43,224 nt of DNA. Source: Clostridia bacterium. Its GTDB lineage: Bacteria > Bacillota > Clostridia > Oscillospirales > CAG-272. Numbering within the stretch: position 1 is the first letter of the stretch; each line of letters starts with the position of its first letter. The stretch covers positions 1 to 43,224 of the forward strand of contig JAFYLR010000072.1 in NCBI GenBank assembly GCA_017550115.1, in the 5' to 3' direction. The translations under genes were made by a program, and so were the position numbers. Below are positions 8,578 to 16,902 of the stretch, in pieces. Below the pieces are notes generated by a model. That model had not been told where the DNA came from. It made no database searches and saw only the letters and a program-made list of their open reading frames with translations.

Positions 8578-9199
8578 ACTCTTTCACAGCAATAAGGTCC
8601 TTCGCATATGGAAGACTCATTATCCAATCGCAAAGCGTGTGCCATTCGGCGAGCTTGTGATTACGACGAGCGTAATAAATTCCTATCAAATTCTCATAAT
8701 TGAGCGTTACCGTACGCATCTGATTAAAGCTAGAAGGAAGAAGCTGAATCATATTATGCCAATGAGAGCGTTCGTCCTTGTTTTCAACGAATTTCAAGCG
8801 TTCGCTCTCAAGATACGCAACGAGTGCATCAAGAGCCTCGAGCGCGTCAGGAGTCATACGGTCATGGCTGAAATCGTCCCTCTCGAAAGGCTTCGTATGT
8901 ATCTTGTGCATAGTCGAGCAGGAGTTTGCAACCGTGCCAACCTTATACGTGTCAAACTCTTTCCACCAATAAAGCGGTGCCGTTATATCCACCGAAACGA
9001 AGATCTGACGCAAAAACTTTCTATGGTCACTCCCCGCTTTTGCCAAACGCTTTGCAAGATCAATATCGTTCTCACCGAAAACAAAATTATCCTCACTGTC
9101 AAAAAAGCTGTCCATCTTCGCCCAACTGTTCATCGGATTTCTTGCGCCTCTTATGGCATTTTCAAAATTCATAACTGAAGTACGTTCAATTTTTATCAT
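8576..9199 (-). CDS. ThyX-like protein lacking the RHR signature
   Basis: I do not recognise a characterised function. The fold signs resemble flavin-dependent thymidylate synthase ThyX: SDHRKFLRQIFVSVDITAPLYWW precedes a segment where ThyX has RHRxxSxNExSxRY, here YKVGTVANSCSTMH, keeping Asn and Ser but losing both Arg and the His. A C-terminal NYENLIGIYYARRNHKLAEW resembles the ThyX closing helix. The length of 207 residues fits ThyX. Loss of the RHR residues argues against normal dUMP methylation. It has its own promoter and terminator, so it is a single-gene unit. The start ATG has GGAGG ten bases upstream. Family assignment is inference from pattern. Confidence 0.55.
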   Translation of the reverse strand: MIKIERTSVMNFENAIRGARNPMNSWAKMDSFFDSEDNFVFGENDIDLAKRLAKAGSDHRKFLRQIFVSVDITAPLYWWKEFDTYKVGTVANSCSTMHKIHTKPFERDDFSHDRMTPDALEALDALVAYLESERLKFVENKDERSHWHNMIQLLPSSFNQMRTVTLNYENLIGIYYARRNHKLAEWHTLCDWIMSLPYAKDLIAVKE

Positions 9200-9229
9200 A
9201 ATAAGCCATCCTCCGTTTTTATTATTTTT

Positions 9230-9258
9230 ATGTTATCATATTTTAGGGCATATGTCAA
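9230..9258 (-). promoter_or_regulatory. Promoter of the ThyX-like gene
   Basis: TTGACA (9253-9258), a 17-base spacer ending in TATGA, and TAACAT (9230-9235) on the minus strand. It begins right at the end of the upstream pseudouridine synthase gene. Confidence 0.6.
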
Positions 9259-9259
9259 G

Positions 9260-10000
9260 TTAAGACTTTCTTATTTGGTTTAGCTGCTCCCAAAAGAGCG
9301 AAAATGGGTAAATATCGCCATTTGGCACCTCGGTTATATCAAAAGATGCCACCTTATCATCTCTTATCGAAAGATGATAAGCAAAAAGAGCGAACGCTTC
9401 TTTAGGAGAGGCGAAAGTTCCCTCATCATCAGCACCTCGTACTCGTTCTCGGCTTCCGTATTTTCCATCACCCACAATGGGCATACCTCGGGACGAAAAC
9501 TGTACTCTTATCTGATGCGTTCTACCCGTAAAAAGTCTTATACAGACAAGCGAAAGCGGACCTTTTTCTCCCTCTGCCGTACCAATAACACTATAACTTA
9601 ACTGTGCGTATTTTGCACCTTTTCTCGCACTCGACAAGACAAAGCTTTTCCCCGCCCTTGCGTCCTTAAAAAGATAATCGCACATCTCCCCCTCAGTCTC
9701 CGACGGCACGCCGCTTATCACCGCAAGATACTCCTTTACGCACCTCTCCTTGTCCGACATTATCTCGGAAAGCTTTCCCGCCGTAGCTTTTCGCTTTGAG
9801 AAAAGCATAATTCCCGCCGTTCCCCTGTCAAGCCTGTGAATAAGAGAGACCTCGGAGCCTTTATTGCCAAGATACTCGGAAACGAGCGAAAGCATATCCG
9901 TCTCTCCCGACGCATTTTGCGTCGGTGACGGTTGCGAAAGAACTCCCGCAGGTTTCAGGACCACTATTACATTTTTATCTTCATAAAGAATTTTCATCAT
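9260..10000 (-). CDS. RluA-family RNA pseudouridine synthase
   Basis: Isomerises uridines to pseudouridine in rRNA or tRNA. The RluA catalytic motif is HRLDRGTAG with Asp near residue 58, preceded by ILYEDKNVIVVLKPAGVLSQP and followed by GRTHQIRVQF and GDGKYG. There is no N-terminal S4 domain, which resembles RluA/TruC-sized members rather than RluC/RluD. The substrate site cannot be told from sequence. Two adjacent ATGs are possible starts and the ribosome binding site is weak. Confidence 0.88.
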   Translation of the reverse strand: MMKILYEDKNVIVVLKPAGVLSQPSPTQNASGETDMLSLVSEYLGNKGSEVSLIHRLDRGTAGIMLFSKRKATAGKLSEIMSDKERCVKEYLAVISGVPSETEGEMCDYLFKDARAGKSFVLSSARKGAKYAQLSYSVIGTAEGEKGPLSLVCIRLFTGRTHQIRVQFSSRGMPIVGDGKYGSRERVRGADDEGTFASPKEAFALFAYHLSIRDDKVASFDITEVPNGDIYPFSLFWEQLNQIRKS

Positions 10001-10055
10001 TACAAATTCGTGTTATGAGCTTTACCTCATATTAGTCCCTTTGATTTTATTTGCC

Positions 10056-10090
10056 AAAGAGGTCCTTGCAAAATACGCAAAGACCTCTTT
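10056..10090 (-). terminator. Hairpin after the PFL-family gene
   Basis: AAAGAGGTC plus TTGC (10056-10069) pair with GCAA plus GACCTCTTT (10077-10090), interrupted by a C/A mismatch, 11 bases past the PFL stop. The T-run on the minus strand is short. Confidence 0.55.
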
Positions 10091-10101
10091 TAATACTGTC
10101 A

Positions 10102-11460
10102 TCAGTTTTTCAAGCTGTGTATAGGTGCAGGGATTCTGCCGCCACGTGCAATAAACTTTGCACAAGACGCCGAATTCAGCTTCATTATGGGGGCACGTCC
10201 GAGCAGACCGCCAAAATCAACGCTGTCACCAACGGTCTTACCCCAAGCGGGGATAATACGAACAGCCGTTGTTTTTGTATTTGCAACACCAATAGATATT
10301 TCGTCCGCAATAATTCCACAAATAACGTCCTCGGGAGTGTCGCCCGGAACCGCTATCATATCAAGACCAACCGAGCAGACCGCCGTCATCGCCTCCAGCT
10401 TTTCTATGCTGAGAGCCCCCTGCTCAACCGCAGCTATCATACCTGCGTCCTCAGAGACGGGAATAAACGCACCCGAAAGACCTCCAACGTGAGAAGACGC
10501 CATAACGCCACCCTTCTTTACTGCGTCATTGAGCATCGCAAGAGCCGCAGTCGTACCGTGCGAACCGCAGACTGTAAGTCCCATATTCTCAAGAATATGA
10601 GCAACCGAGTCTCCTATCGCAGGGGTCGGGGCGAGCGAAAGATCTATAATACCAAAAGGAGTATCAAGTCTTCTTGCTGCCTCGTGTGCAACGAGCTGGC
10701 CTACTCTCGTTATCTTAAATGCCGTTTTCTTAATAATATCAGCAAGCTCGGAAAGATCGCAATCCCCAGCTCTTGCAATAGCAGAGCTTACAACACCGGG
10801 GCCTGAAACGCCAACGCTTATAACGCTGTCCGGCTCACCCACACCGTGAAATGCACCCGCCATAAACGGATTATCCTCCGGCACGTTTGCAAAAACAACG
10901 AACTTAGCACAACCGATAGAACCACGGTCGCGGGTAAGATATGCCGCACGCTTTATGGTTTTACCCATAAGTGCAATAGCGTCCATATTTATTCCGGCTT
11001 TTGTGGTTGCAACGTTTACAGAGGAACAAACGAGATTCGTCTCATTAAGTGCCTCAGGGATGACCGATATCAAATTTTTCTCAGCCTCGGTCATACCCTT
11101 ATGAACGAGTGCACCAAAGCCGCCGATAAAGTTTATACCGAGCGTTTGCGCAGCCCTTTCAAGCGTCTTCGCAAGCTTTATATATCCATCGGGAGATATC
11201 GCACCGCCGATAAGCGATACAGGCGTCACAGAAACACGCTTGTTGACTATCGGAATACCATATTCCTTCTCTATATCACAGCCAACCGAGACAAGTCGCT
11301 CTGCGCGTTTTGTTATCTTGTCATAGACCTTCTCGCAAAGACGATTCTCATCTTCGCTTACGCAATCGAGCAAAGAAATGCCCATTGTTATCGTTCTGAT
11401 ATCGAGATTTTCCTCTCGAATCATATTTATTGTTTCAAGAATGTCAGATGTATTAAGCAT
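10102..11460 (-). CDS. PFL family protein (UPF0210/DUF711)
   Basis: Conserved cytoplasmic protein of about 450 residues, structurally related to pyruvate formate-lyase and anaerobic ribonucleotide reductase barrels but without known activity. The start [33 protein letters not shown] is typical. Gly-rich stretches such as [37 protein letters not shown] and [13 protein letters not shown] run through the chain. It lies 18 bases after an ACT-domain gene, the usual partner of this family in Firmicutes, which suggests small-molecule-controlled function. The start has AAAGGATAG upstream. Function remains unknown. Confidence 0.9.
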   Translation of the reverse strand: MLNTSDILETINMIREENLDIRTITMGISLLDCVSEDENRLCEKVYDKITKRAERLVSVGCDIEKEYGIPIVNKRVSVTPVSLIGGAISPDGYIKLAKTLERAAQTLGINFIGGFGALVHKGMTEAEKNLISVIPEALNETNLVCSSVNVATTKAGINMDAIALMGKTIKRAAYLTRDRGSIGCAKFVVFANVPEDNPFMAGAFHGVGEPDSVISVGVSGPGVVSSAIARAGDCDLSELADIIKKTAFKITRVGQLVAHEAARRLDTPFGIIDLSLAPTPAIGDSVAHILENMGLTVCGSHGTTAALAMLNDAVKKGGVMASSHVGGLSGAFIPVSEDAGMIAAVEQGALSIEKLEAMTAVCSVGLDMIAVPGDTPEDVICGIIADEISIGVANTKTTAVRIIPAWGKTVGDSVDFGGLLGRAPIMKLNSASCAKFIARGGRIPAPIHSLKN

Positions 11461-11478
11461 TTTTCTATCCTTTTATAA

Positions 11479-11748
11479 TCAAATATGGTGCATGGTATTA
11501 AAGATATCCTCGTGCATCGCGTGAATATCGAGTCCGGCATTTTTGCCTATTTGCGCAAGCTCGTCAACAAAATCCGAAAAAGGAACTTTCAGATCGTTAA
11601 TATCAGCAAGCATTATCATCGCAAAGTATTCGCTCAGAACACTTTGCGTTATCTCCAAAATGTTTGCACCCTTTTCTGCGCAAATTGTACTCACCTTAGC
11701 TATAATGCCGACGGTGTCTTTTCCCGTTACTGTAATTACCGCTTTCAT
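11479..11748 (-). CDS. ACT domain protein (UPF0237)
   Basis: A stand-alone ACT domain of 89 residues, starting MKAVITVTGKDTVGIIAKVSTICAEKGANILEITQ. ACT domains bind amino acids or similar ligands and regulate partner proteins. It is the first gene of a two-gene unit with the PFL-family protein, a pairing conserved in many bacteria, so it probably senses a ligand for that partner. The start ATG follows GGAGGATATAA. Its promoter lies at 11774-11802. Confidence 0.9.
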   Translation of the reverse strand: MKAVITVTGKDTVGIIAKVSTICAEKGANILEITQSVLSEYFAMIMLADINDLKVPFSDFVDELAQIGKNAGLDIHAMHEDIFNTMHHI

Positions 11749-11773
11749 TTATATCCTCCAAGTATTTTTGTTA

Positions 11774-11802
11774 ATTTTATCACATTTTGCGCAATTTTTC
11801 AA
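11774..11802 (-). promoter_or_regulatory. Promoter of ACT-PFL
   Basis: TTGAAA (11797-11802), a 17-base spacer and TAAAAT (11774-11779) on the minus strand, with TGTG before the -10. It is back to back with the promoter of the next plus-strand gene. Confidence 0.65.
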
Positions 11803-11830
11803 GAGGGTAAGCAAAAAATAGTTCCTATTG

Positions 11831-11859
11831 TTGACAAATATCATTTTATGTGCTAAAAT
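11831..11859 (+). promoter_or_regulatory. Promoter of the DUF6106-like gene
   Basis: TTGACA (11831-11836), a 17-base spacer and TAAAAT (11854-11859), with TGTG upstream of the -10. Confidence 0.75.
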
Positions 11860-11891
11860 GTCAGTCAAATACTTAATTTTCGGAGGTAGTT

Positions 11892-12425
11892 ATGAGCGAT
11901 CTTTTTACATATGAATATTCAGTAGCTCAAAAAATAGAAGGCAAATGGGTATTCAAAAAAATCGGTATGATTTTCCTTTATATCGCCTTTGTTATATTCT
12001 GGTTCGTTTTTGGATTTGTAACAAAGCTATTTCCCGTTATGGCATTGATACCCTTGACGCTTTGGATACTTGTTTTTATCACTTGGCGATACGTCAAGGT
12101 AGAATATGAATATTCTATAATTTCGGGACTTTTTACCCTCTCAAACGTTTACGGAAACCGTTCTCGCAAAAAAGTCGTTGAATTCAAGATAAAGGACTGC
12201 TGTCTTATCGCACCGTTAAAGGATAGCGAGGAAAAGATAGCATCATACGCACCCGAAAAAGTCTATTCAGGGCGTTCAAGCGTGAGTTCGCGAGATACGT
12301 ACGTTGCTCTTGTTGATATTGATGGCAAAAAGACCGCCGTATATTTTGAGGCAACTGAAAAAGCACTTAAAATTTGTCAGTTCTATAACGCATCGGCTAC
12401 TACCGTTACAAAAACAACGTATTGA
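11892..12425 (+). CDS. DUF6106-like membrane protein
   Basis: A 177-residue protein of unknown function. Residues about 22-75 hold two membrane helices, followed by VEYEYSIISGLFTLSNVYGNRSRKKVVEFKIKDC and a soluble PH-like beta-rich tail with APLKDSE. This matches my recollection of the clostridial DUF6106 family, in which a short membrane hairpin is followed by a small cytosolic domain; the assignment is from pattern only. The start has CGGAGG upstream. It is a single-gene unit ending at a bidirectional hairpin. Confidence 0.7.
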   Translation: MSDLFTYEYSVAQKIEGKWVFKKIGMIFLYIAFVIFWFVFGFVTKLFPVMALIPLTLWILVFITWRYVKVEYEYSIISGLFTLSNVYGNRSRKKVVEFKIKDCCLIAPLKDSEEKIASYAPEKVYSGRSSVSSRDTYVALVDIDGKKTAVYFEATEKALKICQFYNASATTVTKTTY

Positions 12426-12437
12426 TATATAAAGGAA

Positions 12438-12473
12438 CAGGTTGTTGCGATAAAATCGCAACAACCTGTTTTT
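12438..12473. terminator. Bidirectional terminator between DUF6106-like gene and pepF
   Basis: A 14-bp stem (12438-12451 with 12455-12468) with a 3-base loop and T5 on the plus side lies between convergent genes. It can serve both strands, but the plus direction is better. Confidence 0.88.
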
Positions 12474-12476
12474 ATA

Positions 12477-14279
12477 TTATTTTGTCTTATTATAAAGCTC
12501 TCTGAAGGCTTTGACCGTATCTGCGAAATCTGCAATAGCGTCCTTGATAACGTCAGGCTTTGTCAGGTCGATCCCTGCAACCTTAAGACTATCAAGAGGA
12601 CTTATTCTTCCGCCGCAGCTGAGGAATTCAAGATACTTTCCGATATAAGCCTCACCCTCCGTCTCTATACGACGAACGATAGACGACGCAGCTGAGATAC
12701 AAGTTGCATACTTGTAAACGTAGAAGAAATAATAGAAGTGAGGAATTCTCATCCATTCAAGAGCGATTTCCTTATCGCAAACAACGCTGTTTCCAAAATA
12801 TTTTTTAACAATAGCGTAATATTTCTCGCAAAGAAGCTCTTTTGTAAGCGTCTGACCTGCCTCGCACAGTGCGTGTATCTCTTTTTCAAATTCCGCAAAC
12901 ATAGTTTGGCGGTAAAGAGTACCCTTGTAAGTCTCCATTATCTGATTAAGAATAGACAGCTTTTCTTCATTACTGTTTGATTCTCTCAGCTTCTTGTGAG
13001 CCAAAAGAAGCTCGTTTACAGTTGACGCAACCTCGGCTACGAATATAGTATAGGAGGATTCCTGCGGGGTATTTCCTTTACGAGAGTACCAGGAATGCAT
13101 AGAATGTCCCGCTTCGTGTGCAAAAGTCGAAACGTCGTCGAGCTTACCAGTATAATTAAGAAGCATATAAGGTGCTGTGTCGTAACAACCGGAGCTGTAC
13201 GCGCCGCCTCTCTTACCCTTGCTCGGATAAACATCTACCCAATGCTCTTCCTCGATTCCTCGCTTGAGAGTATCGTGGTATTCACTGCCAAACACCTTTA
13301 CGGTATCAAGAACCTCTTTTGTCGCCTCCTCAAAGCTGTATTCTTTCGTGCAGGAAGCGATAAGAGGCGTGTAAACGTCGTACATATGAAGCTTACTAAG
13401 ACCCAAAACCTCACGCTTAAGATTGTAATAATCAAACAGAGGCTCAAGTCCCTCGTTTATGGTTGAGATAAGGTTGTTGTATATAACAGGCGTAACCTCA
13501 TCTCTGAAAACAGAGGCGGTGATACTATTCTCAAAATTACGCACCTTCGAGAGCGTTACACGCTCCTTCACGAAGGAATTAAGAAGTGCAGACAGAGTGT
13601 TGCCATACTTACCATAAGTCTCATATACCTTTTTGAAAGCGGCACGGCGAACGTTTCTGTTCTCGCTCATAAGACGAAGAGAATATGTAGCCTCTGTCAG
13701 CTCAACCGATTTTCTGTCCTCGTCCTTTATCTTGCCAAAGCTAAGGTCAGCGTTTGCAAAAATCGAACGGATCTGCGAATGTGAACCCAAGCTCATCTGC
13801 AGATCGGCAAGGAGCTTTTCGTTCTCTTCCGAGAGCGTATGCGGACGGTATCTTTGCTCGATCTCTATAGTTCTGCGGAACTCCTCGAGCTTCGGAAATT
13901 CCTTATACCACTTTTCAGTAGTTTTTTTATCAAGACGAAGCAAGGAAGGCGAAACAAAAAATGATGCCGAGCCTGCTTCACATACAAGATTCTGCATTCT
14001 GCCCATAAGAGCAAGATAATAGTTATCGGAAAGATCAAGGTCTGAATTCAAATGAGCATACATATAAAGCTTTTCTATGATGCGACTAAGTTCAACCTGA
14101 TCGGAGAGCATATTGTAAAGCCCCTGTGCACTCTTTGTCATAGTTTCCGCGTGAGCAGGGAAAGCTTTTACAAGCTGTGATGCCTTTTCAAAATCAGCAT
14201 CAAACTCCGCCATATTCTTATAAATTGCGGTAAGGTCCCATTTGTATTTTGCCGGAATGTCGGCTCTTACGTCTGTCAT
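12477..14279 (-). CDS. pepF: Oligoendopeptidase F (M3B zinc metallopeptidase)
   Basis: Cytoplasmic zinc peptidase that cuts short oligopeptides. The 600 residues match the family's usual length. The zinc motif HEAGH lies near residue 386 within FAHEAGHSMHSWYS, with the third ligand expected in the following FVAEVASTVNE. The N-terminal helical domain starts with KYKWDLTAIY, typical of PepF. The start ATG has AGGCAGG upstream, and a strong promoter precedes it. It is a single-gene unit, convergent with the DUF6106-like gene. Confidence 0.95.
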   Translation of the reverse strand: MTDVRADIPAKYKWDLTAIYKNMAEFDADFEKASQLVKAFPAHAETMTKSAQGLYNMLSDQVELSRIIEKLYMYAHLNSDLDLSDNYYLALMGRMQNLVCEAGSASFFVSPSLLRLDKKTTEKWYKEFPKLEEFRRTIEIEQRYRPHTLSEENEKLLADLQMSLGSHSQIRSIFANADLSFGKIKDEDRKSVELTEATYSLRLMSENRNVRRAAFKKVYETYGKYGNTLSALLNSFVKERVTLSKVRNFENSITASVFRDEVTPVIYNNLISTINEGLEPLFDYYNLKREVLGLSKLHMYDVYTPLIASCTKEYSFEEATKEVLDTVKVFGSEYHDTLKRGIEEEHWVDVYPSKGKRGGAYSSGCYDTAPYMLLNYTGKLDDVSTFAHEAGHSMHSWYSRKGNTPQESSYTIFVAEVASTVNELLLAHKKLRESNSNEEKLSILNQIMETYKGTLYRQTMFAEFEKEIHALCEAGQTLTKELLCEKYYAIVKKYFGNSVVCDKEIALEWMRIPHFYYFFYVYKYATCISAASSIVRRIETEGEAYIGKYLEFLSCGGRISPLDSLKVAGIDLTKPDVIKDAIADFADTVKAFRELYNKTK

Positions 14280-14316
14280 ACTTAAAACCTGCCTTTTCTC
14301 AAATATTTATAAATCA

Positions 14317-14345
14317 ATTATATAGCATATCGCAAGTTTTGTCAA
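14317..14345 (-). promoter_or_regulatory. Promoter of pepF
   Basis: TTGACA (14340-14345), a 17-base spacer and TATAAT (14317-14322) on the minus strand. Confidence 0.8.
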
Positions 14346-14455
14346 TCACGGCTTTACTTAAATTTCTTCGGGCAAATTAACAGGCTATTCATAAATTTGT
14401 GTTATCATACTCATATATATCAAAATATTTTGCATTTTTTCTTCGGGGTGTGCTT

Positions 14456-15292
14456 ATGGAAAGAACCACAAAAAAACTCTATATATACTCGTTTGGATTT
14501 GCAATACTTACGTTACTCGGAGTAATATCCAGAATGATTTCTCTTATATCCTTCTATGATAAGGATATCGGATATTATCAGACCTCAGCAATTCTGCCGG
14601 ATATTTTTCACGGCATATGTGTTTTCGCAATAATAGCAGCGCTGAGTGCCGTCTTCATTATACCGACAAGAAAAAACGGAGATCTGACGAAATACAACCC
14701 CGTATCAACTTCGGCTCGTGTGGGTTCCGTCTTTGCTCTCTGTTCCGTATCAGCATTTGCCGTATATTTTTTTACACACTCATTCGCCCAAAACAATATC
14801 TCCATAACGGCAAATTCGGGCACTTTCGGTATTGTAAAGACAGCCGCAGTTATTCTGGCAATCCCTTGCATAATATACTTCGGGCTTGTCCTCGCCTCAA
14901 AAACCGAAAAAGGTGAAAAGCACGTTCTTTTCGGTTACTGCACGATAATTTTTATCCTTATGATGTTAGCTATAACCTATTTTGATCTAACAACAGCTAT
15001 GAACAGCTCAAATAAACTTCTGCTCCAGATAACCTTGATGCTTCTAATGCTGTATATGCTCTACGAGCTTCGTTTCTCTCTGGATAACGCAAGTCCGTCG
15101 GGGTACGTAATAATTTCCCTCTTGACTCTTTATTTTTCGTGCGTCACTTCTCTGCCATCTATAATTGCATTCTTCCTCGGGATTTTAACAAGAGCAGATT
15201 ATCTGTTCTTCCATTTCGTTGTTTTCGGGCTCGGAGTATATTCGTCGCTACGTTTTATTACATTTGTTATAGAGCAAAAAACACAAAAATAA
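14456..15292 (+). CDS. Uncharacterised polytopic membrane protein
   Basis: Not recognised. From the preferred start (ATG at 14456 with CGGGGTG upstream) it has 278 residues and about eight hydrophobic helices, opening with a short basic cytosolic end (MERTTKKLYIYSF). No catalytic motif, signal peptide or transporter signature is visible. An in-frame ATG 19 codons upstream lacks a ribosome binding site. It stands alone between divergent pepF and the convergent rRNA methyltransferase, with a strong terminator after it. TGTGTTATCAT near 14399-14408 could be its extended -10. Confidence 0.75.
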   Translation: MERTTKKLYIYSFGFAILTLLGVISRMISLISFYDKDIGYYQTSAILPDIFHGICVFAIIAALSAVFIIPTRKNGDLTKYNPVSTSARVGSVFALCSVSAFAVYFFTHSFAQNNISITANSGTFGIVKTAAVILAIPCIIYFGLVLASKTEKGEKHVLFGYCTIIFILMMLAITYFDLTTAMNSSNKLLLQITLMLLMLYMLYELRFSLDNASPSGYVIISLLTLYFSCVTSLPSIIAFFLGILTRADYLFFHFVVFGLGVYSSLRFITFVIEQKTQK

Positions 15293-15297
15293 TATTA

Positions 15298-15336
15298 AGA
15301 ATCCCGCTGCCAAATTTGGCAGCGGGATTCTCTTTT
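15298..15336. terminator. Bidirectional terminator, 17-bp perfect palindrome
   Basis: Bases 15298-15314 are the exact complement of 15315-15331 (AGAATCCCGCTGCCAAA arm), followed by CTTTTT. It separates the membrane protein gene from the convergent methyltransferase gene and suits both strands. Confidence 0.9.
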
Positions 15337-16766
15337 TACATTCTTAATCCTTTAGGGTAATAATTTTTCGCCTCTGACGCGCTCACTTTTGCTCCACCGA
15401 CAGCGGAAGACCCTATAAGTACAGCGGCAAAACCGTTATCACATTCGGTAAAAATACTCTCGCCGTGAAGATATTTCTTTATTTTTTCTGCGTCGGTATC
15501 AAGAGACAAAACTATCTTTCGCTTAAACAAATTACCGTAAGCCATAAAAAAATTATGATGAGGTATAACTCTGCCTTTTTGCACACTACCGACTATAACT
15601 CCGGCACATTTGATAACCTTTTCGTTCTCGGGAAGCGGAATATCGGCCACAAGAGAATAGCTGCCGTCCCCCTTTTTCTTAAGATCGTATCTTTCTATCT
15701 CCAAAAGGCCTTCTTCGCTTAGGCCCTCTATCAAAAACTCTTTTATTACCGCCTCATCAGCCTCGTCCGTCCCTCTTCTTTTTTGCGAATCTTTCTTTTG
15801 GCTTCTGTCGCCTTTTGCTTTTCTGCGGCTTTCGTTAATATCAGCTTCATCTTGATAGGGTACCGCATCTCTCTCAAGCAGAGCCATAAACTGTCCCTCA
15901 CCAAGTGAAATATGAGGATAGAATCTCCGACAGAGTTTCATTTTCTCTCCGCCGTATTCAGAGAGTCCCTCTTTTGTCACCTTCTGTACACGGTCACTTA
16001 CAGGAATCAGATGAAAGTCGCTGTGCTCCGTCAAAAAATCTGCTATCTGCATCTCGTTTTCTTCCGGAGCAAAGGTACAGGTTGAATATAATAACTTTCC
16101 GCCCCCCTTGACCATTCCTGCCGCATTCTCAAGAATTTCTTTCTGACGCATAGCAGACATTTCTATATTCTCTATGCTCCATTCGCTTATCGCAAGTGGA
16201 TTTTTTCTCATCATTCCCTCTCCCGAGCAGGGAGCGTCAACTATGACAAGATCAAAAAAGTTTTTGTACGTGTGAGCTAATGTCGCGCTGTCAGTGTTCG
16301 TCACAACGGCACCGCGAACGCCCATTCTCTCAATATTCTGTGCAAGTATCTGAACACGCGAGGTATCTATCTCGTTTGATACTATAACCCCTTTGCCGCA
16401 AAGCTTCGATGCAGCTTGTGTGGATTTTCCGCCGGGAGAAGCACAAAGGTCAAGTATCTTCATTCCCGGCTCTATCTCAACACATTCAACAGGCGACATC
16501 GCCGCAGGCTCCTGCACGTATATCGCTCCCGCATGATGAAGTGGGTGCGAACCTATATGCTCACATTCAAATATATATCCTGCATCCGCAAATGGCAGCT
16601 TTTCATGTTTGAATTCGAAAAGCTTCTCAAACTCCTCTGTTGAGCATTTTATTGTATTTACTCTAAGCGCTCGAACAGGAGACGACTCAAGAGCTTTTTT
16701 AAACGCATCAAAATCGTCCCCGAGAATATCTCTCATTCTTTTTTCAAATTCTTTAGGCAGTGTCAA
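15336..16766 (-). CDS. NOL1/NOP2/Sun-family rRNA cytosine-C5 methyltransferase (RsmF-like)
   Basis: S-adenosylmethionine-dependent methyltransferase that makes 5-methylcytosine in rRNA. The SAM-binding motif is LDLCASPGGKSTQ (106-117). The two catalytic cysteines are in VDAPCSGEGMM (Cys180) and LLYSTCTF (Cys230). After about residue 300 come a Lys-rich linker and a C-terminal PUA-like/RsmF extension. The start is TTG at 16764-16766, supported by GCGAGG six bases upstream. RsmB is an alternative name, but the lack of an N-terminal NusB domain and the C-terminal extension favour RsmF. Confidence 0.92.
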   Translation of the reverse strand: MTLPKEFEKRMRDILGDDFDAFKKALESSPVRALRVNTIKCSTEEFEKLFEFKHEKLPFADAGYIFECEHIGSHPLHHAGAIYVQEPAAMSPVECVEIEPGMKILDLCASPGGKSTQAASKLCGKGVIVSNEIDTSRVQILAQNIERMGVRGAVVTNTDSATLAHTYKNFFDLVIVDAPCSGEGMMRKNPLAISEWSIENIEMSAMRQKEILENAAGMVKGGGKLLYSTCTFAPEENEMQIADFLTEHSDFHLIPVSDRVQKVTKEGLSEYGGEKMKLCRRFYPHISLGEGQFMALLERDAVPYQDEADINESRRKAKGDRSQKKDSQKRRGTDEADEAVIKEFLIEGLSEEGLLEIERYDLKKKGDGSYSLVADIPLPENEKVIKCAGVIVGSVQKGRVIPHHNFFMAYGNLFKRKIVLSLDTDAEKIKKYLHGESIFTECDNGFAAVLIGSSAVGGAKVSASEAKNYYPKGLRM

Positions 16767-16794
16767 AATAAACCTCGCAATATCGTTTTTTTAT

Positions 16795-16823
16795 ATTTTA
16801 TCATATATAGACACATCTCGCAA
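16795..16823 (-). promoter_or_regulatory. Promoter of the rRNA methyltransferase gene
   Basis: TTGCGA (16818-16823), a 17-base spacer and TAAAAT (16795-16800), with TATG upstream of the -10, on the minus strand. Confidence 0.5.
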
Positions 16824-16848
16824 GATTTTTTTCATTTTTGTTTGACTG

Positions 16849-16877
16849 TTTACTTTTTTTCTTTTATATGTTAAAAT
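16849..16877 (+). promoter_or_regulatory. Promoter of the GreA-type gene
   Basis: TTTACT (16849-16854), a 17-base spacer ending in TATGT, and TAAAAT (16872-16877). Confidence 0.5.
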
Positions 16878-16902
16878 AATAAAAAAAACAGGAGAATATA
16901 TT

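Noticed and set aside
10051..10806. Plus-strand open frame opposite the PFL-family gene
   Set aside because: Arg/Asn/Cys-rich antisense shadow with no start signal.
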